A stretch of DNA of 64,000 nucleotides from Leptospiraceae bacterium (GTDB lineage: Bacteria > Spirochaetota > Leptospiria > Leptospirales > Leptospiraceae). The DNA is taken from assembly GCA_016708435.1 (NCBI GenBank), contig JADJFV010000007.1, forward strand, positions 124,001-188,000, in the 5' to 3' direction. The position numbers and the translations under genes were made by a program. This document shows positions 17,442-25,848 of the stretch, one piece after another (within the stretch, counting starts at the first letter, position 1; every line of letters begins with the position of its first letter). The notes beneath the pieces were generated by a model. That model did no database searches and was not told where the DNA came from. It saw only the letters and a program-made list of their open reading frames with translations.

Positions 17442-19071
17442 AGCTTAAAAGTAATTCTAAGGCTGTTTTGTAAAATAGCTCTATAGATTTATTCTGGATT
17501 TCAAACAGAAAAGACATTGAATGAGATAAAATATTTTCGCTTATCCTGTTCGCAATCAAATAAAGACTAGCGTATAATAAGGGGTATTCGGTCTTAAATA
17601 GTTCTACATTTTTAAAAAGTTCGACATCTCCATTGATTCTGTTCTGCTTAATAGAAAGAAGGATTAAATCACTCAATTGAACTAATCGCTCGATTCCATA
17701 AAAAATCTGCGAGGACATTAACTCCTTAACTTCTTTACCTGTTTTACCCTGTTGAACAGCAAGAATTGCGTCGCTAATCATTTTTGCAATGGCACCTGCT
17801 TTACTGATTTCCGAATTCTTACAAATAGTTAAAATTTCTCTTACAAGCTCAGGATCCACTCCGCTAATGATTAAATACAATCCCTGCTGAAATAATGGCT
17901 CTTCGATTTCATTCATATCATCCTGCAAAGAAAGAAGACCTTCGCTTCTTGCTTTATCCGCAAAAGATTCCATTAGAGAGCGTAATTCGGGTAAACCGTA
18001 ACCAGAAAGTATTTCTCGCACAATCCTGGGATTATCCCCACTTTGAATACTTAAGGCTCCATCTATAATTAAATTGCTTCTGCGTTCCATTGCGGATAAT
18101 TCTGCATGAATGGTAATGTCGAATATTCTCCTAACGGTATCAGGGTAGGTTCCGTCTATGATTAATTGTAACCCCTGTCTTAAAAAATCGTTTTCTATAT
18201 CATGCAAATCATCTTCTAGTGCGAGCAAACCTTCCTTAACCGCTTTGTCAGCATAAACAGAAAATAATTCAATGATCTGATTGATTCCCGCATCCGCCTG
18301 TAGAATGGACTCTAATTCAGAACTAATTTCTTTTTCTACCAATGCTGGGTAATGTCCACTGACTATTGCGTTCATTCCTAATTTAATTAAACGTAACTCC
18401 AGTTGATCTGCATTAAAGAGAAGAGTGCATTTAGATTCTAAAATTTCTTTTAGAGAATTATAACTAGTATTCTCTTTAATTAATTCTAAGCCGTGATTAA
18501 TAAATTCAGACATTTCAGGATAAGAGTTATTTTGCGTAAAAGCTAAAGATGGATTCTCTTTTAGTTTGGAAAAGAAAGTAAATAGTGCTTCAAAGTCTTT
18601 ATAAAGTATATCGTTTACAAAACCATGAAAGGAAATAGGATCAGATTCTAATTCATAAATGCTTGTATAAAGATCGTATAGATGAGATTCATCCGAAAGA
18701 GTTTTTAACTCTATGCAGAGACTTGCTATATTGTTTAGATTTCTGTCATCTAAACTTTGATTTTGCTTACGACTAAACTTTTCGAAGATTAGGTTTACTA
18801 TTATTTTTGTTTTCTCTTCTAAAGAACCTTTATTAAAACAATCTACTTGCCAATCAACAATTGGCTCTGCATCGGGAAATAATGCCTGTAAGTCTAACAA
18901 ATTTCTTCTAGGAGCCTCCGCATATAAAACAGGAAATATAGTTACTAAAACAGTCTCTAATTCATTCTCTTCTAGTCTTAACAATTCGTCTAAAAAAGAA
19001 TTTACTTCGTTTTCAACTTTTAATAAATCTTTTGCCTTGAGTATATCCTGTAATTTTTCATCTATGGTCAT
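17422..19071 (-). CDS. Soluble protein with repeated MotA-cytoplasmic-loop-like modules
   Basis: The 549-aa protein has no transmembrane helix, yet carries sequence like the cytoplasmic loop of the flagellar stator MotA, repeated. KAVKEGLLALEDDLHDIEND then FLRQGLQLIIDGTYPDTVRR (about 277-315), and KARSEGLLSLQDDMNEIEEP then LFQQGLYLIISGVDPELVRE (about 373-412). Between and after them are copies of the MotA-like helix IIDGALSIQSGDNPRIVREI (334-354) and KMISDAILAVQQGKTGKEVK (430-449). A weaker unit lies at 187-249. In MotA this loop contacts FliG; here the next gene encodes a FliG-like domain. AAAGGAATAACAA precedes the ATG, and promoter module 4 lies upstream. I infer a cytoplasmic complex related to the stator-rotor interface, not a proton channel. 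Confidence 0.65.
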   Translation of the reverse strand: MTIDEKLQDILKAKDLLKVENEVNSFLDELLRLEENELETVLVTIFPVLYAEAPRRNLLDLQALFPDAEPIVDWQVDCFNKGSLEEKTKIIVNLIFEKFSRKQNQSLDDRNLNNIASLCIELKTLSDESHLYDLYTSIYELESDPISFHGFVNDILYKDFEALFTFFSKLKENPSLAFTQNNSYPEMSEFINHGLELIKENTSYNSLKEILESKCTLLFNADQLELRLIKLGMNAIVSGHYPALVEKEISSELESILQADAGINQIIELFSVYADKAVKEGLLALEDDLHDIENDFLRQGLQLIIDGTYPDTVRRIFDITIHAELSAMERRSNLIIDGALSIQSGDNPRIVREILSGYGLPELRSLMESFADKARSEGLLSLQDDMNEIEEPLFQQGLYLIISGVDPELVREILTICKNSEISKAGAIAKMISDAILAVQQGKTGKEVKELMSSQIFYGIERLVQLSDLILLSIKQNRINGDVELFKNVELFKTEYPLLYASLYLIANRISENILSHSMSFLFEIQNKSIELFYKTALELLLSYKKKRL

Positions 19072-19114
19072 TTGTTATTCCTTTATTTTTGTTAATGTCT
19101 GAACGGGTGACCGT

Positions 19115-19216
19115 ATTATGACCATTATTTTTACGTTTGTCAATACCCCAAATTGGGTAGATTTAACAAAAAATGAGCGTTTTTAAGGAAAATCTCCCCA
19201 ATATTGAGGATATTTC
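19115..19216 (-). promoter_or_regulatory. Promoter module 4, drives the MotA-like/FliG-like unit
   Basis: Minus strand: -35 TTGACA (19143-19138), 17-bp spacer, -10 CATAAT (19120-19115). Proximal operator TACCCCAAATTGGGTA (19144-19159); distal operator CTCCCCAATATTGAGGA (around 19195-19211), one mismatch from a perfect core. Spacing matches modules 2, 3 and 5. The following 19217-19483 shows no convincing gene. Confidence 0.82.
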
Positions 19217-19483
19217 GCATAACGTAAGAAATTTACTTGGGATATAAACATATACTCTTTTATGGCAACACCTGGGCATAGAGGAGGATTGGTTTCAAAT
19301 ACAATGCGAGGAGTAGGACTAAAAAATATTTCATATTCGTATTGTTGTCTTTCTATACTCTATAATTGCCTTTTTTTTATATTCTACATGCCAAAGTCTG
19401 TAATACTAGAATGTAATTTACATTACACCTCAGGTAATCAATTAATATTTATTACTTCGTACCAATTGTTCACAATAACTTCA

Positions 19484-20692
19484 TTAATTACATTGCCACT
19501 CTACAACAGAACGACTCTCACATGTACATATTTTACCAGAATCAGCACGATAACCTCCTGCACCCCCACCATTGAATAAACAAAAGTTTTCACAATATGA
19601 TTTTGATACATTTACATTATTTGATAAGGTTATACCAGCATTAGGATTTCTAACTCCCACTTTGAGTGTTAATGCGCAAGATGATTTTTGAGGGTCTGAA
19701 ATTATACACTGACAGTTTACAGATGGAGAACTAGGCTTATTTCTTGCTTCCTGAGCTTGCCTAGCTGCGTCTTCTTTATCTGCTTGTGCCTGCCTTAATG
19801 ATTCTTCTCTTTCTGCTTTTTGTCTTGCCAGTTCTTCTCTTTCCCTTTGTTTTTGTCTTGCTAGTTCTTCTCTTTCTTCTTTTTGTCTTTGCTTTTCAAT
19901 TTCTGCTTCCTTTTCTGTTTTAATTATTTTTGCGATAGATTCTTTAGTGCAAGACACATTTGAGTCTTCTACCCTAAACTTAAGCGGATTGACCCAATAA
20001 ACTTGTGTCTTTGGATCAGTTAAAAATTTTGTCTGCGGGTCAATGTTTTTCGTACATGGATTTTCCATTTGACCTTTGTAAATACAATAAATATCAATTT
20101 GCATTATGTTATCTTTATCCGAATTCTTAGTTGTGATGGTTTTAACCCAATTGTCTCTTATAAAATCACCACTACCATCATTTTTATAACATTCCCATGG
20201 GTTCATTCTTTGTTCATAAACGGTAACTTTATTACCGCAGCTTGCAATAAATCCACTTCTTTCTCTCTCACACTTATTTTTAAAAGTGCCAGAAGTATTA
20301 TCCCTACAATCGTTAAATCGGTCTCCTCTTTTCGCTACAGCGACTTCTGGGCTTTCTCCATTCTTATTTGAAATTTTATTTACTTCCTCATCGCAGCATT
20401 CCATTAATTGTTCTTGAAAATTTTTACAGGTGGTAGTCGTATTTCCGACTTTAGGTCTTTCCTCACTGTAATAGGAAAGAGTTACTGTTAATACGGCAGG
20501 ACAAGATGCATTATTGCCTGCAGTTTGAGCAAAATATTTATAATATACTTTCTTTTCTTTTTCTTTTGTGCAAGAATCTTCATTTTTAGTAAAATTGGGT
20601 GTTATCGTAAGTTTAACTTTCTCTGGATACGTTTGAGCTATCATTGAATTGTAAGATAATTGAAAAAATAAAATTACCATAAAAATTATCAT
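19484..20692 (-). CDS. Secreted Cys-rich protein with central charged coiled coil
   Basis: A 402-aa protein with a cleavable signal peptide (MIIFMVILFFQLSYNSMIAQ). The N-terminal ~255 residues contain many Cys (for example MECCDEE, FNDCRDN, NKCERER, WECYKN), suggesting disulfides outside the cytoplasm. Residues about 255-320 are a Glu/Arg/Gln-rich single helix (REELARQKQREREELARQKA). A C-terminal Cys-rich head follows (NCQCIISDPQ, YCENFCLFNGGGAGGY, ICTCES) of a lectin- or WSC-like look, though I cannot assign a family. GGAG lies 8 nt before the ATG. It is the third gene of the unit starting at 21862, 19 bp after the lipoprotein gene. Confidence 0.7.
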   Translation of the reverse strand: MIIFMVILFFQLSYNSMIAQTYPEKVKLTITPNFTKNEDSCTKEKEKKVYYKYFAQTAGNNASCPAVLTVTLSYYSEERPKVGNTTTTCKNFQEQLMECCDEEVNKISNKNGESPEVAVAKRGDRFNDCRDNTSGTFKNKCERERSGFIASCGNKVTVYEQRMNPWECYKNDGSGDFIRDNWVKTITTKNSDKDNIMQIDIYCIYKGQMENPCTKNIDPQTKFLTDPKTQVYWVNPLKFRVEDSNVSCTKESIAKIIKTEKEAEIEKQRQKEEREELARQKQREREELARQKAEREESLRQAQADKEDAARQAQEARNKPSSPSVNCQCIISDPQKSSCALTLKVGVRNPNAGITLSNNVNVSKSYCENFCLFNGGGAGGYRADSGKICTCESRSVVEWQCN

Positions 20693-20711
20693 ATATATTT
20701 CTCCTATATTG

Positions 20712-21413
20712 CTATTTCTCTACAGAAGGAAATTTGACTTCTGTCTTGATCCGTCTACTTTCTATTTCTTCATCTTCTAGAGCTTTTTGTTTTCTAATCA
20801 CTTCTGCTTTCCTCATTTCAACTACTTGTCTTTCATATCTTAATTGTATTTCTTTAGCCTCTTCTTTTTTATAGAGATCATCATCCATAGGGTCAAAATC
20901 AAAGTAGCCCAATACAAAATCAGCTAGCTCTCCCACATTAAATTCAAAATTTACTCCAAGAATAGCGCCAGCGCGCACTCCAAGTCTATAATATTGGGAT
21001 CTTGACATTCCTTTTTGAACAGAATATTCTTTACCCCTTGGTAATTCAAAAATCATTCGTTCTTCATGAACACAGCACAGCCCTGTACCCAATCCTATGC
21101 CATATGTCATATCAAAGCCAATATCTCCATTAAAAAGAACTTCATCTGATCCTGAAAAACTATGATCTCCAAATTCTCCTCCCTGTAGACCTAAACCTCC
21201 CGCTTGTGGGTATTTTATAAACGAGCCGGCTGTTATTGGACCGACTTTTGCTTCTATTCCAAAACTCATAGCTTCTACTTTGAACGTAATAATATCTGCC
21301 GCATCTCTTCCTCTATCTCGCCAACTTCCTTCATAGGAAGCGCAGGATGTTAAAAGAAATAAACCTAACAAGCAAACGTATTGCTTTAGAGTTATTATAT
21401 TAAAAAATTTCAT
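20712..21413 (-). CDS. Leptospira-type lipoprotein of unknown function
   Basis: A 233-aa lipoprotein (signal peptide ending FLLTSC, lipid Cys24). The mature part begins SWRDRGRDAADIITFKVE and contains GIEAKVGPITAGSF, GLGLQGGEFGD and ADFVLGYFDFDPMDDD. This is a pattern I know from uncharacterised lipoproteins of Leptospira and some other phyla (RDRxxDxxDIxT...VGPxxxG...LLGxFxxDxxDDD). The tail is a charged helix (ELRYERQVVEMRKAEVI-type). Glycine-rich beta sequence suggests an outer-membrane-associated beta domain. It is probably co-transcribed with its neighbours on both sides, from promoter module 5. Confidence 0.75.
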   Translation of the reverse strand: MKFFNIITLKQYVCLLGLFLLTSCASYEGSWRDRGRDAADIITFKVEAMSFGIEAKVGPITAGSFIKYPQAGGLGLQGGEFGDHSFSGSDEVLFNGDIGFDMTYGIGLGTGLCCVHEERMIFELPRGKEYSVQKGMSRSQYYRLGVRAGAILGVNFEFNVGELADFVLGYFDFDPMDDDLYKKEEAKEIQLRYERQVVEMRKAEVIRKQKALEDEEIESRRIKTEVKFPSVEK

Positions 21414-21529
21414 TTATACCACCGTAGATTTTTTAATTCAAATATTCTTTCCTATTGCATAAGGAATATTATCCACACATCATAGCCGCGGGATTTTAAT
21501 CTTACTGCTATGATGTATTACTCCAGGAT

Positions 21530-21862
21530 TTATCGAATACAGCGAACGGCGTGGGCGTTGTTGCTCTTAGGGGTGAAGTGATTACCGCCAGAGACTACAG
21601 TGTAAAAATTAGTGCCATCTCCAGACTCATAAGAAGTATGATAATTATGATGGTCCGTTGTCCAAGATTTAGTCTCACCTGCTTTGAACGCCGCACTTAT
21701 CTCTTCAATACTCGGTAACCTCATTCCGATACTAGCACATTTCTTCTTTGCATCATTCCAATTCATTTTTCCCTGATACGCACTCCATTCGCCTGCAAAC
21801 AAAGATGTTTGAACAAGCAGTAGTATTACTGCATTCATTAATAAACTCATCCCTTTCTTCAT
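21530..21862 (-). CDS. Small secreted DUF1566-like protein
   Basis: A 110-aa protein with a signal peptide cut near LFAGEW. The mature part is one DUF1566-like module: MNWNDAKKKCASIGMRLPSI, EEISAAFKAGETKSWTTD, and a closing NNAHAVRCIR. The same order (MNW..C..(L/I)PS..E..WT..H.V.C) occurs in the lipoprotein at 8939. The two Cys probably pair. GGGAG precedes the ATG. It is the first gene after promoter module 5. A binding rather than enzymatic role is likely, as no catalytic residues of formylglycine enzymes are visible. Confidence 0.75.
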   Translation of the reverse strand: MKKGMSLLMNAVILLLVQTSLFAGEWSAYQGKMNWNDAKKKCASIGMRLPSIEEISAAFKAGETKSWTTDHHNYHTSYESGDGTNFYTVVSGGNHFTPKSNNAHAVRCIR

Positions 21863-21912
21863 CTTAAAATTCTCCCTTTATTGGTTGGTTTTTTACCAAC
21901 TTCAATAACAGT

Positions 21913-22012
21913 ATTATGACCAATCCTTTTACGTTTGTCTATCCCCAATATTGGGGAGATTCAACAAAAAAGAAGCGTTTTTAAGACCAATCTCCCCAAT
22001 ATTGGGGAGATT
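21913..22012 (-). promoter_or_regulatory. Promoter module 5 with two perfect palindromes, between divergent genes
   Basis: Minus strand: -35 TAGACA (21941-21936), 17-bp spacer, -10 CATAAT (21918-21913). Both operators are perfect here: 16 bp at 21942-21957 (TCCCCAATATTGGGGA) and 24 bp at 21989-22012 (core TCTCCCCAATATTGGGGAGA), centres 51 bp apart. The distal one lies about 97 bp before the response-regulator gene on the plus strand and could influence it too. Confidence 0.87.
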
Positions 22013-22109
22013 TCGCATAACGTTTAAATGAAAGAGAAAAAAATTGTATTGTATTTATAAAGGCAGGTATATCTGCTGAGAACGAGTTGCACTATGCAAG
22101 GACGATTCC

Positions 22110-22763
22110 ATGAATTCTATACATAAAAATAATAAAATCAATTACGCCATTGTAGAAGACAACGAAAGATTTAGGGATACGCTTGCTGGTCTACTTAAAA
22201 TAAGAAAGGAAACGAGCAGAGTATTGGAATTTGCCTCATCGGAAGAACTCTTAGATTTTGATGGTCTATCTACAATCGACTTTCTTATTGTGGATTATAA
22301 GCTCAAGCGAATGGACGGAATCAGCCTTTTGGGAAATGCTGAAATTCAAGAATTAAAAATTCCAAAACTCATCTTAACAGGCTTTGACGCAGAACAAAAA
22401 ATCTTTGAAGCTTTAAAGAATGGTGCCACTGGATATATGTTTAAGGAAGAATTGTATTCTCTCAGTTCGATTTTGGACATTCTATTAAATGGAGGAGCTT
22501 ATATTTCCTCAACCATTGCGCTGCGTGTAGTTAGTTTTTTCAAAGAAATGAAAAAGACAGTCCAATCCTTTGAAGACCTAACCAAACAAGAGGACAGAAT
22601 CTTACGAGAACTATCTAGTGGTTTTACTCCCCAAGAAATCGCTGACTCTCTAACGATCAACATTTCCACTGTTCGAACTCATATCAAAAGTATATATAAA
22701 AAAATGCAGGTAAACAATCAAACTCAGCTTTTAAATAAAATCAAATCCATCAGTCTTTCTTAA
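22110..22763 (+). CDS. NarL/FixJ-family response regulator
   Basis: A 217-aa protein: receiver domain (residues 10-125) with acidic pair E17/D18 (AIVEDNERF), phosphoacceptor Asp62 in FLIVDYKLKRMDG, Thr in LILTGFD and Lys in YMFKEE. A LuxR-type HTH (about 152-212: LTKQEDRILRELSSGFTPQE, IADSLTINISTVRTHIKSIY) follows. It is a DNA-binding regulator. No histidine kinase adjoins it; the convergent neighbour is the RsbU-like phosphatase. It is divergent from the module 5 unit, and NarL-type proteins bind inverted repeats as dimers. It is therefore a candidate, untested, for the regulator of the palindrome modules. Confidence 0.92.
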   Translation: MNSIHKNNKINYAIVEDNERFRDTLAGLLKIRKETSRVLEFASSEELLDFDGLSTIDFLIVDYKLKRMDGISLLGNAEIQELKIPKLILTGFDAEQKIFEALKNGATGYMFKEELYSLSSILDILLNGGAYISSTIALRVVSFFKEMKKTVQSFEDLTKQEDRILRELSSGFTPQEIADSLTINISTVRTHIKSIYKKMQVNNQTQLLNKIKSISLS

Positions 22764-22766
22764 ATC

Positions 22767-25430
22767 TCAGATCTTCCTTCTAAAAGCAATCATCGCAATA
22801 TCATCATTTAACTCAGAAGGTCCCGCACAGAATATTTTCTTGCCGGAAAATTTCTCTACTTCTTTTGCTATTTTTTCTGTAACTTCTTCTGGAGTTTCTT
22901 TTCCCTGGGTCAAAATGATTTGCTCCATTCTTTCTCCACCGAATAATTCTGATTTTGCGTTCATGGCTTCGTTTACTCCGTCCGTGTATTGAAAGAACAA
23001 ATCTCCAACTTCTAATTGCATAGTTTCTTCTTCGATAGTCGTATCGAATATATCATTGTCGATAGCCCCAAGAGGCATTCCACCGGAAGGAAATGTTTCT
23101 ATTGTATTTGTTTTAGCTCTGTAGACTAACGGTTTAGAATGACCACAATTCATATAAGAAATCTTTCCCGTTTTCTTTTCGTAGATTCCCAAAAAGAAAG
23201 TAACAAATATATGAGAAGGTGTATCTGCATAGACTTGTTCATTTAAACTCAAAAGAATTTTTCTTAAGTCTGTGACTTCACTTCGTATTAAAGATTGAAG
23301 CTGCGAACGAAGGGAAACCATTACAAGAGCGGGACCGATTCCATGATTGGAAACATCTCCAATACAAAAAGCAACTTTATCTTCTCCTGAATTCATGAAA
23401 TCAAAATAATCTCCACCAACTCCTGACATGGATTTATAAAAGTTTCCAAATTCTAAAGCACCACTAGCGTTAGACGGCATAGCGGATGGCAGAAGACCTT
23501 TCTGAATGTCTTCCGCCGCCGCGTATTCTATGAGCATTTCCTGGCGATGTTTTAAGTCAGTCGTCATCTTGTTTAAGGCAGTGGTAAGAACTCCAAATTC
23601 ATCAGAGCCTCCATCCTGAAACTTTGTATCTAGATTTCCTTGACCGAGTTCTGCGGCAGAGGCAATGATTCCTTTTATCTTTCGAACCATTACACCGGAT
23701 AAATACAATGCGAGGATAACAGCAAACGCTCCAATTCCATACGATACATTGACAATGTTGTCTTTCTTTTCTTCAATACGATCATATCCTTCCTGCATAT
23801 CAATGATTGCTCTTGTAAAACCAATCTGATTTGCAATCATCAAATCTTTTGCCAGACCCTTTCCATCCTCCGAATAAAGAGGCGTAGAATCTAATGTCCA
23901 CATATACGCTTCTGCCTCTGACCTACTCTTAGATATTGTGCCATTGTCTATATAACGTTTTAATTCTGGAGTTGCTGTCTCGGAGCTAGCATCCATTATC
24001 CACTGACGCATTTTTTTCCATCTAAGTCTTTCTGTTTCCCGTAGCTTTGCATCGGACGCATAATCTGTATAAGCCATTGGCTTTGCTCTATACTTTAAAA
24101 TTACTTCTTCATACAGAGCAACATCTCTCAGATAGAGTATAGAATTTTTGATTTGTAAATTCATTTCATTTGCAATATCTGCATTTTCCTTTTCAAGAGT
24201 TTCTAGATTTGGAATTCTTTTTGCCATTTCATTTGCGAGTGCTTCTCTTTTCTTTAGATTCTCTGCATACTCAGCATATAGCTTCTTAAATTCTAAATCC
24301 CTTGAAGGAGATGTAGTTGTTTTCTTCTCTTTTAAAAATTCAATCCGTTCTTTTATCTTCTTTGATATCTCTTGAAATTTAGTTTGGATTTCCTTTTCCT
24401 TTTCAAGATATTCTTTCCAGTCTTTGTTTAGATTAGCCGCTGCTAATTTATTGGCTGTCTCTACTGTTAAATGGTTTTTAACAAAATAATCAGATTGAGT
24501 CTGGTAATTTTTTTGACTTAAAACAAACTTAGAAGTATAAGAAGTAGCTTCCTCTTTTTTAGTTACATTATTCACGAAAGCATTCAAGTCATTTTGCAAA
24601 TATTCATCTACCGCCTTTAGATTTACATCTCCTTTTGACTCAAAGATATTCGTATCAAATCCTATTTCTGCTTCTAGTTGTTCTCCCTGCGAAATTAACG
24701 AAAAGGATTGAATTCGAATCTTCTCGGTAGGAAGTCCAAGCTCTTTTATTTTTCTTTTTTGCTCTTCCTGGAATTGAGATAGAATTTGTTTTCTAAGTTG
24801 TGCTCTTTGCACGCTGTGGTTTTTCTTATTTGCCGCAAGCACTGCTTCGGCTGCTTTTTTCTCTGTATTTTCCTCTAAAAGTTTGTCTGCTTTCACTACT
24901 GAATTGGCAAATCGCTGTAATTCAGTAAAAGATCTATCTGAGATTTGTTTTCCTTCTTTGTCTTTGAATTGGATTTTAATATTGGACTCCAATTCTTTAA
25001 TATCTTTCTCTGTGAAATACATTGAGAAGAAGGTATCCATTTTCTTAGCAAATCTTTGTGATTGAATCAGTCCAAGTTTCTTTAGACCAAAATCATTTTT
25101 CATTTTAATGAATCCAAGAAACTTATTCTCTTCTACAAAATAGGTTTTCTTGTTAGCCGCTAGAAGTCTTTGATTTTCTTTTACATGATCTCTAAATTCT
25201 TCAATTAAAATAAGGCTTCTAGAAATCCCTTCTAAATCAGATACTACCGAGCCTATGTATTCTTTGGAAGAAGCAAGTTCCTTCTCGTAACTTTCGGCTA
25301 ACGCTTTTTTTTGTTCGATAATAAAGAATTGAGACATGACAGAAATAATCAACACCACAAATAATATGGTGAATAAAGAAAGCTTAGTTCTGATTCCCGG
25401 TAGAAATAGTTTCCAATTTAGATTTTTCAA
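22767..25430 (-). CDS. Membrane RsbU/SpoIIE-type PP2C phosphatase with large sensor
   Basis: An 887-aa protein: TM helix at about 16-36, a very long Lys/Glu-rich helical region to about 560, a second TM (about 565-585), HAMP (586-640), and a PP2C-type phosphatase domain (about 645-887). The phosphatase keeps GVGGDYFDFM, the metal Asp in FCIGDVSNHGIGPALVM, and LNDDIAMIAF at the end. In partner-switching systems it dephosphorylates the STAS protein. The STAS and kinase genes lie immediately upstream (1-bp gap and 4-bp overlap), so this is one operon. The sensor region, more than 500 residues of mostly helix, is unusual and its signal is unknown. Confidence 0.93.
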   Translation of the reverse strand: MKNLNWKLFLPGIRTKLSLFTILFVVLIISVMSQFFIIEQKKALAESYEKELASSKEYIGSVVSDLEGISRSLILIEEFRDHVKENQRLLAANKKTYFVEENKFLGFIKMKNDFGLKKLGLIQSQRFAKKMDTFFSMYFTEKDIKELESNIKIQFKDKEGKQISDRSFTELQRFANSVVKADKLLEENTEKKAAEAVLAANKKNHSVQRAQLRKQILSQFQEEQKRKIKELGLPTEKIRIQSFSLISQGEQLEAEIGFDTNIFESKGDVNLKAVDEYLQNDLNAFVNNVTKKEEATSYTSKFVLSQKNYQTQSDYFVKNHLTVETANKLAAANLNKDWKEYLEKEKEIQTKFQEISKKIKERIEFLKEKKTTTSPSRDLEFKKLYAEYAENLKKREALANEMAKRIPNLETLEKENADIANEMNLQIKNSILYLRDVALYEEVILKYRAKPMAYTDYASDAKLRETERLRWKKMRQWIMDASSETATPELKRYIDNGTISKSRSEAEAYMWTLDSTPLYSEDGKGLAKDLMIANQIGFTRAIIDMQEGYDRIEEKKDNIVNVSYGIGAFAVILALYLSGVMVRKIKGIIASAAELGQGNLDTKFQDGGSDEFGVLTTALNKMTTDLKHRQEMLIEYAAAEDIQKGLLPSAMPSNASGALEFGNFYKSMSGVGGDYFDFMNSGEDKVAFCIGDVSNHGIGPALVMVSLRSQLQSLIRSEVTDLRKILLSLNEQVYADTPSHIFVTFFLGIYEKKTGKISYMNCGHSKPLVYRAKTNTIETFPSGGMPLGAIDNDIFDTTIEEETMQLEVGDLFFQYTDGVNEAMNAKSELFGGERMEQIILTQGKETPEEVTEKIAKEVEKFSGKKIFCAGPSELNDDIAMIAFRRKI

Positions 25431-25431
25431 A

Positions 25432-25848
25432 TTAAATCTCCTCGGCTAAATTTTTAGATAGAGTTAAACGATTTTTAGAATGAATTCTTTCATATTCTAC
25501 TTGCATAATCTTTTGCACAATATGAATTCCAACGCCGCCATCTTCGCCGATTTCTAAATGCTCTTCCATATCAACAGGCTTTGATTCGAGCGGATTAAAC
25601 GCAATCCCCTCATCTTCTAGAATGATTTGAATTTTTTCTTTATCTACCAAAACGTTAAGCGCAATCTCTGACTCTTTCGAATCAGGAAATCCATGCTCTA
25701 TGATATTGGAAACCGCTTCATCTAATGCGAGGATAATTCTATTTTTTAACTTTGTATCAATTTCTGTTCCAATGAACTTATCTACAATGCTTCGAACATT
25801 TGCTAATTCGGAGAGTTGATTTGTAAATTGAAACTTTGTTTCTCTCAA
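25432..25848 (-). CDS. RsbW-like anti-sigma/serine kinase (GHKL ATPase)
   Basis: A 138-aa protein with the N box ALDEAVSNIIEHGF, the G1 box EDEGIAFNP, and a G2-like segment GEDGGVGIHIVQKIM, the RsbW/SpoIIAB arrangement. It should phosphorylate the STAS protein encoded just upstream and release or bind a target, classically a sigma factor. No sigma gene lies in this operon; the target could be elsewhere or not a sigma factor. Its ATG overlaps the STAS gene stop by 4 bp, and the phosphatase gene follows after 1 bp. Confidence 0.92.
   Translation of the reverse strand: MRETKFQFTNQLSELANVRSIVDKFIGTEIDTKLKNRIILALDEAVSNIIEHGFPDSKESEIALNVLVDKEKIQIILEDEGIAFNPLESKPVDMEEHLEIGEDGGVGIHIVQKIMQVEYERIHSKNRLTLSKNLAEEI

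Noticed and set aside
17422..19071. Real flagellar stator gene motA
   Set aside because: No transmembrane helices, no channel residues, no motB next to it; only the cytoplasmic-loop-like parts match.
19262..19579. 105-aa plus-strand frame
   Set aside because: Its 3' half is antisense to the Cys-rich gene and it has no family features; region 19217-19483 treated as non-coding.
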